Below, one piece after another: positions 19,129-27,966 of a stretch of DNA of 64,000 bases. The notes under the pieces are model-generated. The model was given only the letters and a program-made list of their open reading frames with translations. It had not been told where the DNA came from and did not search any database. This DNA comes from Streptomyces althioticus (GTDB lineage: Bacteria; Actinomycetota; Actinomycetes; Streptomycetales; Streptomycetaceae), in contig BMSW01000017.1 in the NCBI GenBank assembly GCA_014649355.1, positions 62,001-126,000 of the forward strand, written 5' to 3'. The position numbers were made by a program, and so were the translations under genes. Numbering within the stretch: the first letter of the stretch is position 1; every line of letters starts with the position of its first letter.

Positions 19129-22119
19129 GTGCGGTTCGGGGTGCTGGGACGGCTGACCGTGTGGCGGGCCGGGGAGCCGCTGGAGCTCGGGACGCCCAAG
19201 GGGCGGGTGGTCCTCGCGGTCCTGCTCGCCCGGCCGGGCCGCCCGGTCACGGCCGACGCCCTCGCGGAGGCGCTCTGGGGCGGGGACCCGCCGCGGAGCG
19301 CCGTCAAGAACGTGCAGACCTACGTCCACCGGCTGCGGCAGATCCTGGGCGATCCCGAGCGGATCGTCAGGCAGGGCGGCGGCTATCTGGTGCGGGCCGG
19401 TCGCGACGAGCTGGACGCGACCCGCTTCGACGACCTGGCCGAGTCCGCCCGGGCGGCTCTCGCGGCCGGTGATCCCGTGACGGCCCGCCGGGTGTTCGGG
19501 GAGGCCCTGGAGCTGTGGCGCGGCCCCGCGTTCGAGGGGGTCGCCGACATCCCGGCGCTCACCACGCAGGCCGCGCGGCTCGACGAGTCGCGGCTCGGCG
19601 TGCTGGAGGAGCGGATCGACGTCGACCTGCGGCTCGGCCGGCACGGCGAGCTGCTCGGGGAGCTGACGGCGCTGACGATGGAGCATCCGTTCCGTGAACG
19701 GATGTGGGCCCGGCTGATGCTCGCCCTGCACCGCTGCGGCCGGCGGACGGACGCCCTGCTGGCGTACCGCCGGCTGCGGGACCTCCTGGCGCGGGAGACC
19801 GGCCTGGAGCCCGGCGCGGAGGTGCGGGACCTGCACCGGACCATCCTCGCAGGCGACCGGGCAGCGGCGGACGCGGACCCGGAGGACGGCTCGGGGCGCC
19901 CCGAGGTCCCCGTGCCCCGGATGCTGCCCCCGGCGCTGCGCGACTTCAGCGGCCAGCGGGCGGAGCTCGCCCGGATCGGGACGGCGCTGCGCGAGGAACG
20001 CGCCGCCGGGGCGCCCCCGGGTCTCGTGACCGTCTCGGGGCCCGGCGGCATGGGCAAGACCGCCCTCGCGGTGCAGGCGGCGCACCGCCTCGCCCCCGAC
20101 TACCCCGACGGACAGCTGTTCGCGGCGCTGGCCGGGGCCCGCGCCCGGCCGGCCGAACCGGCCGCGGTGCTCGGCCGGTTCCTGCGCGCGCTGGGCGTGC
20201 CCGCCACCGCGGTGCCCGACGACCCCGAGGAGCGCGCGGCCCTCTACCGGGGTCTGCTCGCGGAGCGCAGGGTCCTGGTGGTGCTCGACGACGCGTACGA
20301 CGAGGACCAGGTGGCCCCGCTGATGCCCGCCGGGGGTTCGTGCGGGGTCATCGTCACGGGCCGGGTGCGGCTGGGCGGTCTCGGCGGGGCGCGGCGGATC
20401 GAGCTGCGCGAGATGTCCGAGGAGGACGGGCTGGCGATGCTGCGCGCCGGCACGGGCGACCGGCTGGCGTCCGCCACCGGGACGGAGCCGGCCGACCTGG
20501 TGCGGTTGTGCGCGCGGCTGCCGCTCGCGCTGCGGATCGTCGGCTCGCTGCTGGTGTCGCGGCCGCACTGGCGCCCGGCCGACCTGGTGGCGCGGCTGGC
20601 GGACGAGCAGCACCGGCTGGACGCGCTCCGCTACCGCGACCTGGAGGTGCGCGCCAGCTTCGAGCTGAGTTACGAGGGGCTGCGGCCCGCGGTGCGGCGG
20701 CTGTTCCGGCTGCTGGGGCTGCTGGAGGCGCCCGACTTCCCGCTCTGGGCGGCGGCCGCCGCGGCCGACACCGGGCTGACCGAGGCGCAGGACCTCCTCG
20801 ACGACCTGGTCGACGTGCATCTGCTCGACATCGCGGGCACGCACGGCGGTCAGGTGCGGTACTGCTTCCACGACCTGATCCGCGCCTACGCGCGGGAGCG
20901 TGCCGAGGCGGAGGAGGCGGCGGAGGTCCGGGAGGCCGCCGTCGTCCGCGTCCTCGGCGCGCTGCTGGCGCTCACGGACATCGCCGACCGTGACCACATG
21001 GGCCAGAACATGTTCCACCGGGACGCCCCGCGCTGGCGGCCGGACCGGGTGGAGGAGAGCCTGCCGCCGTCCGTGCCGCCGATGACGCTGCTGGCCGCCG
21101 AGCGTGCCGCGCTGGTGGCGGGCGTGCGGCAGGCGGCGCAGCTGGGGCGGGACGAGCTCTGCTGGGAGCTCGCCGTCGGCGCGCACACGCTGTTCGAGAC
21201 GGAGCGGCACTACGACGACTGGCAGGAGTGCTACGACACCGCGATGCGCCTGGCCGGCGCCACGGGCAACCTGCGCGGCCGGGCCCGGCTGCTCATCTCC
21301 ATGGCCGGGCTGCTCTACACCCGGCGCCGGTACGGCCCCGCCGAGGAGGCCAACACGGAGGCCATGCGCCTCTTCGAGCGGATCGGGGACCGGCGCGGCC
21401 ACCAGGAGGCGCTCAGCAACGCGCCGTTCTTCCTCGTGCCCGCGGGCCGGCTCTCCGCGGCGGTCACGACGGGCTCCGACGCGTACGGACTCCTGCTGGC
21501 CGACGGGCAGACGGCGGCGGCGCTGCACGCGTACTCGCAGGTCGGTCTGGCCCATCTGCAGGCGGGGAGGGCCGAGGACGCGGTGGAGGTGCTCACCGGG
21601 ATCGTCGCCGGGGCGCGCGAGCACGGCATCCGCACCCTGGTCGCGCGGGACCTCTACTGGCTCGGGCAGGCATGGCTCGCGCTGGGCCGGCACACCCGTG
21701 CGGAGGAGGCGTTCACCGAACTGACCCCGCTCACCGCGGACATCGGGCCGTCGGGCCCGTTCTACCTGGCGCACGCCCGGGGATGCCTTCGTCTGGCGCG
21801 CGGCGAGTACGGCGAGGCGCGGCAGCGGCTGCTCGAGGCGCTGGAGCTGGCCCGCTCACTCGACGATCCGATGTTCGAGACCAGGGTCCTCGTCGACCTC
21901 CTCGACGTGCGCCTGTACGACGTGCGCGACCCCCGTGAGCTGCGGGCGGCGGCCGAACGGGCGGAGCACGCGGTCGAGGTGGCCCGCGGCATCCACTACC
22001 CGTATCTGCTGGCAGGCGTGCTGGAGAAGGCCGCCGCGCTGCGGGAGGCGGTGGGTGAGTCCGTCGTGGCGCGGGAACTGGCTGGTGAGGCGGCCGCCGT
22101 ACGGGCCCGCGTGGGCTGA
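19129..22119 (+). CDS. AfsR/SARP-family transcriptional regulator with NB-ARC and TPR domains
   Basis: This 996-aa regulator has the AfsR layout. It has an OmpR-like winged helix (about residues 1-90), a bacterial transcriptional activation domain (about 95-240), an NB-ARC ATPase with P-loop GPGGMGKT near residue 304 and VLVVLDDAYDEDQVAPLMPAG as the Walker B region, and tetratricopeptide-like repeats over roughly the last 330 residues. GTG at 19129 has a good ribosome site (GGAGGG, nine bases upstream); GTG at 19105 is in frame but lacks one. Such proteins activate secondary-metabolite or developmental genes in response to nucleotide binding. No biosynthetic cluster is nearby, and the only co-directed neighbour is a lipoprotein. 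Confidence 0.9.
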   Translation: MRFGVLGRLTVWRAGEPLELGTPKGRVVLAVLLARPGRPVTADALAEALWGGDPPRSAVKNVQTYVHRLRQILGDPERIVRQGGGYLVRAGRDELDATRFDDLAESARAALAAGDPVTARRVFGEALELWRGPAFEGVADIPALTTQAARLDESRLGVLEERIDVDLRLGRHGELLGELTALTMEHPFRERMWARLMLALHRCGRRTDALLAYRRLRDLLARETGLEPGAEVRDLHRTILAGDRAAADADPEDGSGRPEVPVPRMLPPALRDFSGQRAELARIGTALREERAAGAPPGLVTVSGPGGMGKTALAVQAAHRLAPDYPDGQLFAALAGARARPAEPAAVLGRFLRALGVPATAVPDDPEERAALYRGLLAERRVLVVLDDAYDEDQVAPLMPAGGSCGVIVTGRVRLGGLGGARRIELREMSEEDGLAMLRAGTGDRLASATGTEPADLVRLCARLPLALRIVGSLLVSRPHWRPADLVARLADEQHRLDALRYRDLEVRASFELSYEGLRPAVRRLFRLLGLLEAPDFPLWAAAAAADTGLTEAQDLLDDLVDVHLLDIAGTHGGQVRYCFHDLIRAYARERAEAEEAAEVREAAVVRVLGALLALTDIADRDHMGQNMFHRDAPRWRPDRVEESLPPSVPPMTLLAAERAALVAGVRQAAQLGRDELCWELAVGAHTLFETERHYDDWQECYDTAMRLAGATGNLRGRARLLISMAGLLYTRRRYGPAEEANTEAMRLFERIGDRRGHQEALSNAPFFLVPAGRLSAAVTTGSDAYGLLLADGQTAAALHAYSQVGLAHLQAGRAEDAVEVLTGIVAGAREHGIRTLVARDLYWLGQAWLALGRHTRAEEAFTELTPLTADIGPSGPFYLAHARGCLRLARGEYGEARQRLLEALELARSLDDPMFETRVLVDLLDVRLYDVRDPRELRAAAERAEHAVEVARGIHYPYLLAGVLEKAAALREAVGESVVARELAGEAAAVRARVG

Positions 22120-22202
22120 GGGCCTGGGGCGCACCGTACTACATGGCTGTTACACACTTGTGGACCGCCCGTGTACCGGCCGTATTCCGGACGGTGACAT
22201 AG

Positions 22203-22233
22203 TGCCTGTCGGTGACTGACGCACCGGCAGGCA
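22203..22233 (+). terminator. Hairpin between the AfsR-like gene and the lipoprotein gene
   Basis: A 12-bp stem (TGCCTGTCGGTG with CACCGGCAGGCA, one G-T pair) closes a 7-base loop. It begins just after CATAGT, which could be a -10 box. It may therefore end the upstream transcript or form the 5' leader structure of the lipoprotein mRNA. No U-rich tail follows, as is usual in Streptomyces. Confidence 0.55.
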
Positions 22234-22330
22234 CGCGTGTCTCCCGGATGTGCCTCCGTCACCGACGGCAAGTGAGCGTCCGGGCAGGCGTCCGGGCGGT
22301 TTTCCAGTGACACTTCAGGGGGAACACCCA

Positions 22331-22984
22331 GTGGGACACAAGGGACGCGCCGCGCTCGCGGCCGCCGCGGTCATCACCCTCGGGCTCGGCCTGTCGGCGT
22401 GCAACGACGACGGCGACACGGACGCGGCGGCGAAGGAGTCGCCGGCGACTTCCGCGCCGGCCGAGTCGCCCGCGTCGGAGGAGCCGGCCGAGGAGAGTCC
22501 GGAGGCCGGCGGTGACGCGGCCGCAGGAGACGTCACCGCCCCGGGCACGAAGCTCAAGGTCGGCGACCGGGCCGTCCTTCCGTTCGAGTACACGAGCGAG
22601 AAGAAGGGCACCATCGCGGTCACCGTCACGGCGATCGAGAAGGGCGCCGAGGCCGACATGGTCAGCACCTTCGGCGAGAAGGCCAAGGGCATGACGCCGT
22701 ACTACATCAAGATGAAGGTGGAGAACGTCGGCGGCACCGACCTGTCCTACGCCTCGCTGAAGCTGGACGGCGATCTGGAGGGCGGCGCCGGCACGGGTGT
22801 CATCCTGATCGGCGACCTTCCGGGCAAGTGCGACCGGGAGTCCGCGCCGGCCGAGTTCAAGACCAAGGGCGCGTCGTTCGAGACCTGCTCGCTGAGCGCG
22901 ACGAAGACCGCGCCGGTCGTCGCGGCGTCGTTCGACGAGGGTGACGCCTACGAGGACGAGCCGGTCGTCTGGGCCACCGGCTGA
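22331..22984 (+). CDS. Secreted lipoprotein, DUF4352-like
   Basis: This 217-aa protein begins with a short lipoprotein signal: basic start, hydrophobic core and lipobox LSAC with Cys24. A low-complexity Ala/Glu/Ser/Pro spacer follows (about residues 30-70), then a beta-sandwich with KVGDRAVLPFEYTSEKKGTIAVTV and YYIKMKVENVGGTDLSYA. That pattern is like the DUF4352 family of exported immunoglobulin-like proteins. Two Cys residues (in GKCDRE and FETCSL) could form a disulfide. GTG at 22331 has AGGGGG eight bases upstream. The function is unknown. Confidence 0.82.
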   Translation: MGHKGRAALAAAAVITLGLGLSACNDDGDTDAAAKESPATSAPAESPASEEPAEESPEAGGDAAAGDVTAPGTKLKVGDRAVLPFEYTSEKKGTIAVTVTAIEKGAEADMVSTFGEKAKGMTPYYIKMKVENVGGTDLSYASLKLDGDLEGGAGTGVILIGDLPGKCDRESAPAEFKTKGASFETCSLSATKTAPVVAASFDEGDAYEDEPVVWATG

Positions 22985-23001
22985 GGTCTGCCGCTTCCGG
23001 G

Positions 23002-23051
23002 TCCGCCCTCCTGAGCCCGCCGCTCCGCGGCGTCGGCTTCGGGAGGGCGGA
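23002..23051. terminator. Bidirectional terminator between convergent genes
   Basis: TCCGCCCTCC (23002-23011) pairs perfectly with GGAGGGCGGA (23042-23051), and further pairing (GAGCC with GGCTT) occurs inside. It lies 17 bp after the lipoprotein stop and 20 bp before the convergent ABC ATPase stop, so it can serve both. Confidence 0.75.
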
Positions 23052-23071
23052 GCTGTCGGACGCCGTGGTTC

Positions 23072-23863
23072 CTAGCCGGACTTGCCCACCTGGTCCGACG
23101 TCTCCTCCTCGACCTGCGCCATGGCCGGGTCCAGGAGCCGCGACAGGAAGTGGCGGGTGCGCTCGTGCCGGGGGGCGCCGATGACCCGCTCGGGGGTGCC
23201 GTCCTCGACGATCACGCCGCCGTCCATGAAGACGACCCGGTCGGCGACCTCGCGGGCGAAGGTCATCTCGTGGGTGACGACCATCATCGTCATGCCCTCG
23301 TCGGCGAGCATCCGCATCACCGCGAGGACGTCACCGACCAGTTCGGGGTCGAGCGCCGAGGTGGGCTCGTCGAACAGCATCACCTCGGGGCCCATGGCGA
23401 GCGCCCGGGCGATGGCGACGCGCTGCTGCTGGCCGCCGGAGAGGGAGGCCGGGTAGGCGTCCGCCTTCTCGGCGAGGCCGACCCGTTCCAGGTTCCGCGC
23501 GGCGACCTTCGCGGCCTCCGCCTTGCCGCGCCGCAGCACGCGGCGCTGGGGCAGCGTGAGGTTCTCGGTGACGGTCAGGTGCGGGAACAGGTTGAACTGC
23601 TGGAACACCATGCCGATACGCCGTCGTGCGGCGTCGATGTCGACGTCCGGGTCGGTCAGCTCGATGCCGCCGACGAACACCTGGCCCTCGGTGGGCTCCT
23701 CCAGGAGGTTCACGCAGCGCAGGAGGGTGGACTTGCCGGAGCCGGAGGGGCCGATGACGCAGACGACCTCGCCCTGGCCGATCTCCAGGTCGATGCCGCG
23801 GAGCACGTGGTTGTCGCCGAACGACTTGTGCAGTCGGCTGACGCGGATCTCGGGGCGGCTCAT
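23072..23863 (-). CDS. Polar amino-acid ABC transporter ATP-binding protein
   Basis: This 263-aa ATPase drives uptake through the permease encoded just upstream. The Walker A motif is GPSGSGKST, the Q-loop [12 protein letters not shown], the signature LSGGQQQR, Walker [15 protein letters not shown], and the switch His is in [20 protein letters not shown] and the short length place it in the GlnQ/HisP group (polar amino acids). ATG at 23863 overlaps the permease stop; a longer start at 23938 lies inside the permease. It is the last gene of a three-gene minus-strand cassette. Confidence 0.94.
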   Translation of the reverse strand: MSRPEIRVSRLHKSFGDNHVLRGIDLEIGQGEVVCVIGPSGSGKSTLLRCVNLLEEPTEGQVFVGGIELTDPDVDIDAARRRIGMVFQQFNLFPHLTVTENLTLPQRRVLRRGKAEAAKVAARNLERVGLAEKADAYPASLSGGQQQRVAIARALAMGPEVMLFDEPTSALDPELVGDVLAVMRMLADEGMTMMVVTHEMTFAREVADRVVFMDGGVIVEDGTPERVIGAPRHERTRHFLSRLLDPAMAQVEEETSDQVGKSG

Positions 23864-24696
23864 CTGACGGCCTCCTGGGCCTTGGCCTCCATGCGGCGCA
23901 CGACGAAGCCCAGCGGGATGGTGATCAGCAGGTAGCACAGGCCGGCCACCAGGATGGGCGTCGAGTTGGCGGTCTGGCTGGCCAGGTCGCGGCCGTACTT
24001 GGACAGCTCGCGTTCCTCCAGGGTGACGCCGAGGAACAGCACCAGCGAGGAGTCCTTGAACAGCAGGACCAGTTCGTTGGTGAGCGGCGGCAGGATGATC
24101 CGGAACGCCTGCGGGATGATGATCGACACCATGGCGCGGCCGGGCGAGAAGCCCAGCGAGCGGGCCGCCTCCATCTGCCCCTTGGGCACGGCCTGGATGC
24201 CGGCCCGGATGGTCTCCGCCATGTAGGCGGCGGCCACCAGGCCGAGCGCGAGGGCGACCTTGCCGTACGTCCCGCCGATGATCTCCGTGCCGGGGAAGGC
24301 GAGTGGCACGGCGACGCCGATGAAGATGAAGATCAGCAGGGCGGGCAGGCCGCGGAAGATCTCGATGTAGATGCCGGCCAGCCAGCGGTAGGGGCCGACG
24401 GACGACAGCCGCATCAGCGCGATGAGCATGCCGAGCGCGAGCCCGACGCCGAAGCCGGTCACCGTGTAGAGGACGGTGTTCTTCAGCGCGAGCGTGATGA
24501 CCTCGGGGAACATCCGCTCGGCGATCTCGACCTGCGCGAACTGGTTCTGCAGCCGTCCCCAGTCGGCCGTGACGCCGAAGGCGACCACGGCCGCGACGAA
24601 CACGGCGTACTGGATGCCGCGCGACAGCCTGCGCTTCTGCCGCCGGGTCATGCCCTTCCGCCTGGGGACGGGCGTCTTCTCCGTCGTGTCGGCCAT
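23860..24696 (-). CDS. Polar amino-acid ABC transporter permease
   Basis: This 278-aa HisM/GlnP-type permease has a basic N-terminus, about five membrane helices and the conserved EAA loop ([31 protein letters not shown]) that contacts the ATPase. [12 protein letters not shown] and [12 protein letters not shown] are also typical of this family. It lies 4 bp after the binding-protein gene and overlaps the ATPase gene. Only one permease is present, so the transporter is likely a homodimer, as in Gram-positive glutamine/arginine systems. Confidence 0.94.
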   Translation of the reverse strand: MADTTEKTPVPRRKGMTRRQKRRLSRGIQYAVFVAAVVAFGVTADWGRLQNQFAQVEIAERMFPEVITLALKNTVLYTVTGFGVGLALGMLIALMRLSSVGPYRWLAGIYIEIFRGLPALLIFIFIGVAVPLAFPGTEIIGGTYGKVALALGLVAAAYMAETIRAGIQAVPKGQMEAARSLGFSPGRAMVSIIIPQAFRIILPPLTNELVLLFKDSSLVLFLGVTLEERELSKYGRDLASQTANSTPILVAGLCYLLITIPLGFVVRRMEAKAQEAVR

Positions 24697-24700
24697 GGGG

Positions 24701-25549
24701 TCAGGAGGCGGCCGGGGAGGCGGCGGACTCGTCGTACGGGCCGATCCACTGCTCGTACAGCTTCTTGTACGTGCCGTCGGCCTTGGCGTCGGCGAGCGCC
24801 TTGTTCACGGCGTCCTGGAGGGCCTTGTTGCCCTTCTTCACGGTGAAGCCGTACTCCTCGCCGGTGTCGATCTGCTCGGCGACCGTGAAGGCGTCCGCGT
24901 TGGCCTTGTCCTTCAGCCAGCCCTGGACGACGGGGTAGTCGATGACGACGGCCTTGACCTGGCCGGTGCGCAGGCCGTTGAGGACGGCGTCGGAGGACTC
25001 GAAGGAGACCGGGTCGAAGCCCTCGCCCTTGACGTAGTCCTCGCCGGTGGTCTGTGCCTGGGCGCCCAGCTTGACGTTCTCCGACTTCACGTCGGCGAGG
25101 GAGCCGACGCCGCTGTCCTTGGCGACGAGGACGGCCTGGGTGGCGTTGAAGTACGGGTCGGAGAAGTCGACGTTCTTCTTCCGCTCGTCGGTGATGGTCA
25201 TGCCGGCCGCGGCCAGGTCGCACTCGCCGGAGTTGAGGAAGGCGCCGGTCTTGAAGTTCTCGAACGGCGTGTCGAGGATCTGCTGCTTCACACCGAGGTC
25301 GTCGGCGACCAGGTCGATCAGGGCGACGTCGAAGCCCTGCACCTTGCCGTCGATCTCCGACTGGAACGGCGGGTACGGCAGGTGGGTGCAGGTGGTGAGC
25401 TGCCCCGCCTTGACCAGCTCGACCCCGCCGGCGGTCGTGGACCCGCCGCCTCCGTCGTCGGTGGACGTGCAGGCGGCGAGGAGCACCATCCCGGCCGTCG
25501 CGGTGGTGGCAACCAGGACCCGGGTCCTGCGGCCGAGATGTGTCTTCAC
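24701..25549 (-). CDS. Polar amino-acid ABC transporter substrate-binding lipoprotein
   Basis: This 282-aa protein has a lipoprotein signal (KTHLGRRTRVL, hydrophobic core, lipobox LAAC with Cys27) and a family 3 solute-binding fold. PPFQSEIDGKVQGFDVALIDLVADDLG and FNATQAVLVAKDSG are characteristic, as is GECDLAAAGMTITDERKK. It captures a polar amino acid outside the membrane; the exact ligand cannot be told from sequence. It is first in the cassette and diverges from an aminotransferase gene across 83 bp, which must contain both promoters. Confidence 0.93.
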   Translation of the reverse strand: MKTHLGRRTRVLVATTATAGMVLLAACTSTDDGGGGSTTAGGVELVKAGQLTTCTHLPYPPFQSEIDGKVQGFDVALIDLVADDLGVKQQILDTPFENFKTGAFLNSGECDLAAAGMTITDERKKNVDFSDPYFNATQAVLVAKDSGVGSLADVKSENVKLGAQAQTTGEDYVKGEGFDPVSFESSDAVLNGLRTGQVKAVVIDYPVVQGWLKDKANADAFTVAEQIDTGEEYGFTVKKGNKALQDAVNKALADAKADGTYKKLYEQWIGPYDESAASPAAS

Positions 25550-25632
25550 GGAGGCCTCCTGTGGGGGGAACGGAACCGTCCGCCGAAGGTTTACCCTCGA
25601 CGTCGTCGTACCTACCCGCGCTGCCGTGAAGC

Positions 25633-26754
25633 ATGAACAAAGAGAGCACAGCCGTGACGAACCTCCTCCTCGACCTGCCCCCGCTGAGCGCCGCGCGCTT
25701 CGCCTCGATCGAGGACCGGGTGGCCCGGCTGCTGGGCACCGGGCAGGACGTGCTGATCACCCAGGGCGAGGCGCTGCTGCCGCTGGAGGGCGCGATCCGT
25801 GCGGCGGCCGGGCCCGGGACGACCGCGCTGAACGTCATCACCGGCCCCTACGGGCAGACCTTCGGCGACTGGCTCCGGGACTGCGGCGCCACCGTCATCG
25901 ACCTGCCGGTGCCGTTCCACACGGCGGTCACCGCCGAGCAGGTGCGGGACGCGTTCGCCGGGCACCCGGAGATCGACTTCGTGTCGCTGGTGCACGCCGA
26001 GGCCGCCACCGGCAACACCAACCCGGTCGCCGCGATCGGCGAGGTCGTGCGGGAGCACGGGGCGCTGTTCTACCTGGACGCGGTGGCCTCCGTGGGCGCG
26101 GAGCCGGTGCTTCCGGACGCGTGGGGCGTGGACCTGTGCGTCATCGGTGCGCAGAAGGCGATGGGCGGGCCGGCCGGGGTGTCGGCGGTGTCGGTGAGCG
26201 AGCGGGCCTGGGCCCGCATGGCGGCCAACCCGCACGCTCCGCGTCGCTCCTACCTCTCCCTCCTCGACTGGAAGGAGCGGTGGATCGACGGCGGCCGCAA
26301 GGCGCTGCTGCACGCTCCGGCACAGCTGGAGATGCTCGCGCTGGAGGCGTGCGTGGAGCGGATCGAGGCGGAGGGGCTTGAGGCGGTGATGGCGCGGCAC
26401 GCCTCGGCCGCGGCCGCGACCCGGGCGGGCGTGCTGGCGCTGGGCGGCGGGATCGCGCCGTACGTGCGCGACGCGGCGGACGCGGCGCCGGTGGCGACGA
26501 CGCTGCGGGCGCCGGACGGCACGACGGCGTCGGACCTGGTCGCGCGGGCGTCGGCAGCCGATCCCGGGCTGCCGCTCGCGGCGGGTGGGGGTGCTCTGGC
26601 GCGGGAGATGATCCGGGTCAACCACTACGGGCCGGACGCCACGCGGGGCACTGTGCGGGCGTGCTTGGCGGCTTTGGCCACGGCCCTGACGGACGCGGGG
26701 GTGCCGGTCGACCTGGCCGCGGGGCTGGCGGCGGCGGAGCGGGCCTGGGCGTAG
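25633..26754 (+). CDS. Class V aminotransferase (alanine-glyoxylate/serine-pyruvate type)
   Basis: This 373-aa PLP enzyme has fold-type I features. The PLP lysine is in CVIGAQKAMGGPAG, the Asp contact is in LFYLDAVASVGAEP, and HAEAATGNTNPV resembles the HxExSTG motif of alanine-glyoxylate aminotransferases. Family members transfer amino groups between small amino and keto acids. ATG at 25633 is preceded by a weak ribosome site; GTG at 25654 is a possible shorter start. Divergence from the amino-acid transporter suggests linked amino-acid catabolism, but the substrate is not evident. Confidence 0.85.
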   Translation: MNKESTAVTNLLLDLPPLSAARFASIEDRVARLLGTGQDVLITQGEALLPLEGAIRAAAGPGTTALNVITGPYGQTFGDWLRDCGATVIDLPVPFHTAVTAEQVRDAFAGHPEIDFVSLVHAEAATGNTNPVAAIGEVVREHGALFYLDAVASVGAEPVLPDAWGVDLCVIGAQKAMGGPAGVSAVSVSERAWARMAANPHAPRRSYLSLLDWKERWIDGGRKALLHAPAQLEMLALEACVERIEAEGLEAVMARHASAAAATRAGVLALGGGIAPYVRDAADAAPVATTLRAPDGTTASDLVARASAADPGLPLAAGGGALAREMIRVNHYGPDATRGTVRACLAALATALTDAGVPVDLAAGLAAAERAWA

Positions 26755-26884
26755 GCGGGGCGGGGTCCCGCGGCCCTGGGCGAGCTTCTCGGGCGCCGGT
26801 GCCGGTGCGCGACGCCCTCCCCCGCTTCCGGCTGCGCCCCTCGGGGCCGCGGGGGTGCGGCTACGGGCGGACGGCTGGGGCGGT

Positions 26885-26917
26885 GCGCCCCGCCAGGGGC
26901 GCGGGGAACTGCGCGAT
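26885..26917 (+). repeat. Dispersed hairpin-tail module
   Basis: GCGCCCC (26885-26891) and GGGGCGC (26896-26902) form a hairpin followed by GGGGAACTGCGCGA. The module lies about 130 bp after the aminotransferase stop. The rest of 26755-27035 is GC-rich with no credible gene and looks like decayed copies of the same repeat family. Confidence 0.8.
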
Positions 26918-27035
26918 CACGCCCCGCGGGCCGCGGCCGGTGGACGGCAGGACACGGCATACGCGGCGTCACCACGCTCAGGGCCTGGGCCCCGCCAAGG
27001 CGCGCCGATGTCCGCAGGGACAGGGGACTGCGGAG

Positions 27036-27391
27036 TGAATTCCAGGGGATTATCGGAATCTCTCACAGAAACACTCACGCGATATTCTCCGGCTTATTTC
27101 CCTATTACTCTGCAGAACAGCTTCCCGTCTTCTTCTGCCCGGTCTCCGGGAGCCTAAACGCCCCAATCCGGGGAGCGGCTACCGGACGTTTCCGGGCGCG
27201 GTCACGAGAGTTACACAGATGTGACCGGTTCCACATCGCGTCCGCTTTCCACCCTTTCCTCCCGTGTGAAACGGGACATTTCACCGGCACCTCGCGCGGA
27301 CCCACCCGCACGCGCGATAACACATGACGCGCTCGTACGTAACCCCGCAGGACGATGCAATTTTGAATTTACCTCGGTAAGTTCAATTCGC
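27036..27391 (+). promoter_or_regulatory. AT-rich ectA leader with inverted repeats and a palindrome next to the start
   Basis: From about 27036 the base composition drops sharply in GC compared with the whole window. Three inverted repeats are visible: CACAGATGTG (27214-27223), GTGAAA-N7-TTTCAC (27266-27284), and an imperfect 24-bp palindrome at 27363-27386 (TTGAATTTACC, two bases, GGTAAGTTCAA, one mismatch). The last ends 5 bp before the ectA ATG, where a ribosome site would be expected; none is visible. I infer a regulated promoter region for osmotic control of the ectoine operon. Confidence 0.65.
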
Positions 27392-27898
27392 ATGACTGCC
27401 GCACAAGCAGACCTGCAAATCGACCGCCCGACCGTGGCGGACGGAGCCGTGCTGTGGCGGATAGCCAGGGACTCGAAGGTCCTCGACCTGAACTCGTCGT
27501 ACAGCTATCTGCTGTGGTGCCGTGACTTCGCCGCCACCTCGGCCGTCGCTCGCGACGAGCGCGGAGAGGCGGTCGGCTTCATCACCGGCTACCTCCGCCC
27601 GGACAGCCCGCGCGCCCTGCTGGTCTGGCAGGTCGCCGTCGACGAGGCGCACCGCGGCCGCGGTCTGGCCGCCGCCATGCTCGACGCGCTGGCCGCCCGG
27701 ACCGCCGCGGAGCACGGCGTGGACACCGTGGAGACCACCGTCTCTCCCGGCAACACCGCCTCCGAGCGCCTGTTCACCGCGTTCGCGGAGCGCCACGGCG
27801 CCCTGCTGGAGCGCGAGGTGCTCTTCGACACCCCGGACTTCCCCGACGGACCGCACGACCCCGAAGTCCTGCACCGCATCGGACCGTTCGCGCTCTGA
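27392..27898 (+). CDS. ectA: L-2,4-diaminobutyrate acetyltransferase
   Basis: EctA acetylates L-2,4-diaminobutyrate with acetyl-CoA to N-gamma-acetyl-diaminobutyrate, the second step of ectoine synthesis. The 168-aa GNAT protein has the EctA hallmark VLDLNSSYSYLLWCRDFA and the acetyl-CoA motif EAHRGRGLAAAMLDAL. ATG at 27392 matches the usual EctA start; an upstream in-frame ATG at 27221 would add a 57-residue leader not expected in this family. No ribosome site precedes the start, so leaderless translation is possible. It leads the ectABCD operon with a 68-bp gap to ectB. Confidence 0.96.
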   Translation: MTAAQADLQIDRPTVADGAVLWRIARDSKVLDLNSSYSYLLWCRDFAATSAVARDERGEAVGFITGYLRPDSPRALLVWQVAVDEAHRGRGLAAAMLDALAARTAAEHGVDTVETTVSPGNTASERLFTAFAERHGALLEREVLFDTPDFPDGPHDPEVLHRIGPFAL

Positions 27899-27966
27899 CG
27901 CGCCGGCCCGACCCCCCGATCTTCCGACTCCCTCTGACTTCCCACGCCACCGAGGAGCGATTCGTC

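Noticed and set aside
27221-27391. Longer EctA starting at 27221
   Set aside because: It would add 57 residues absent from the family and would read through the AT-rich regulatory leader.
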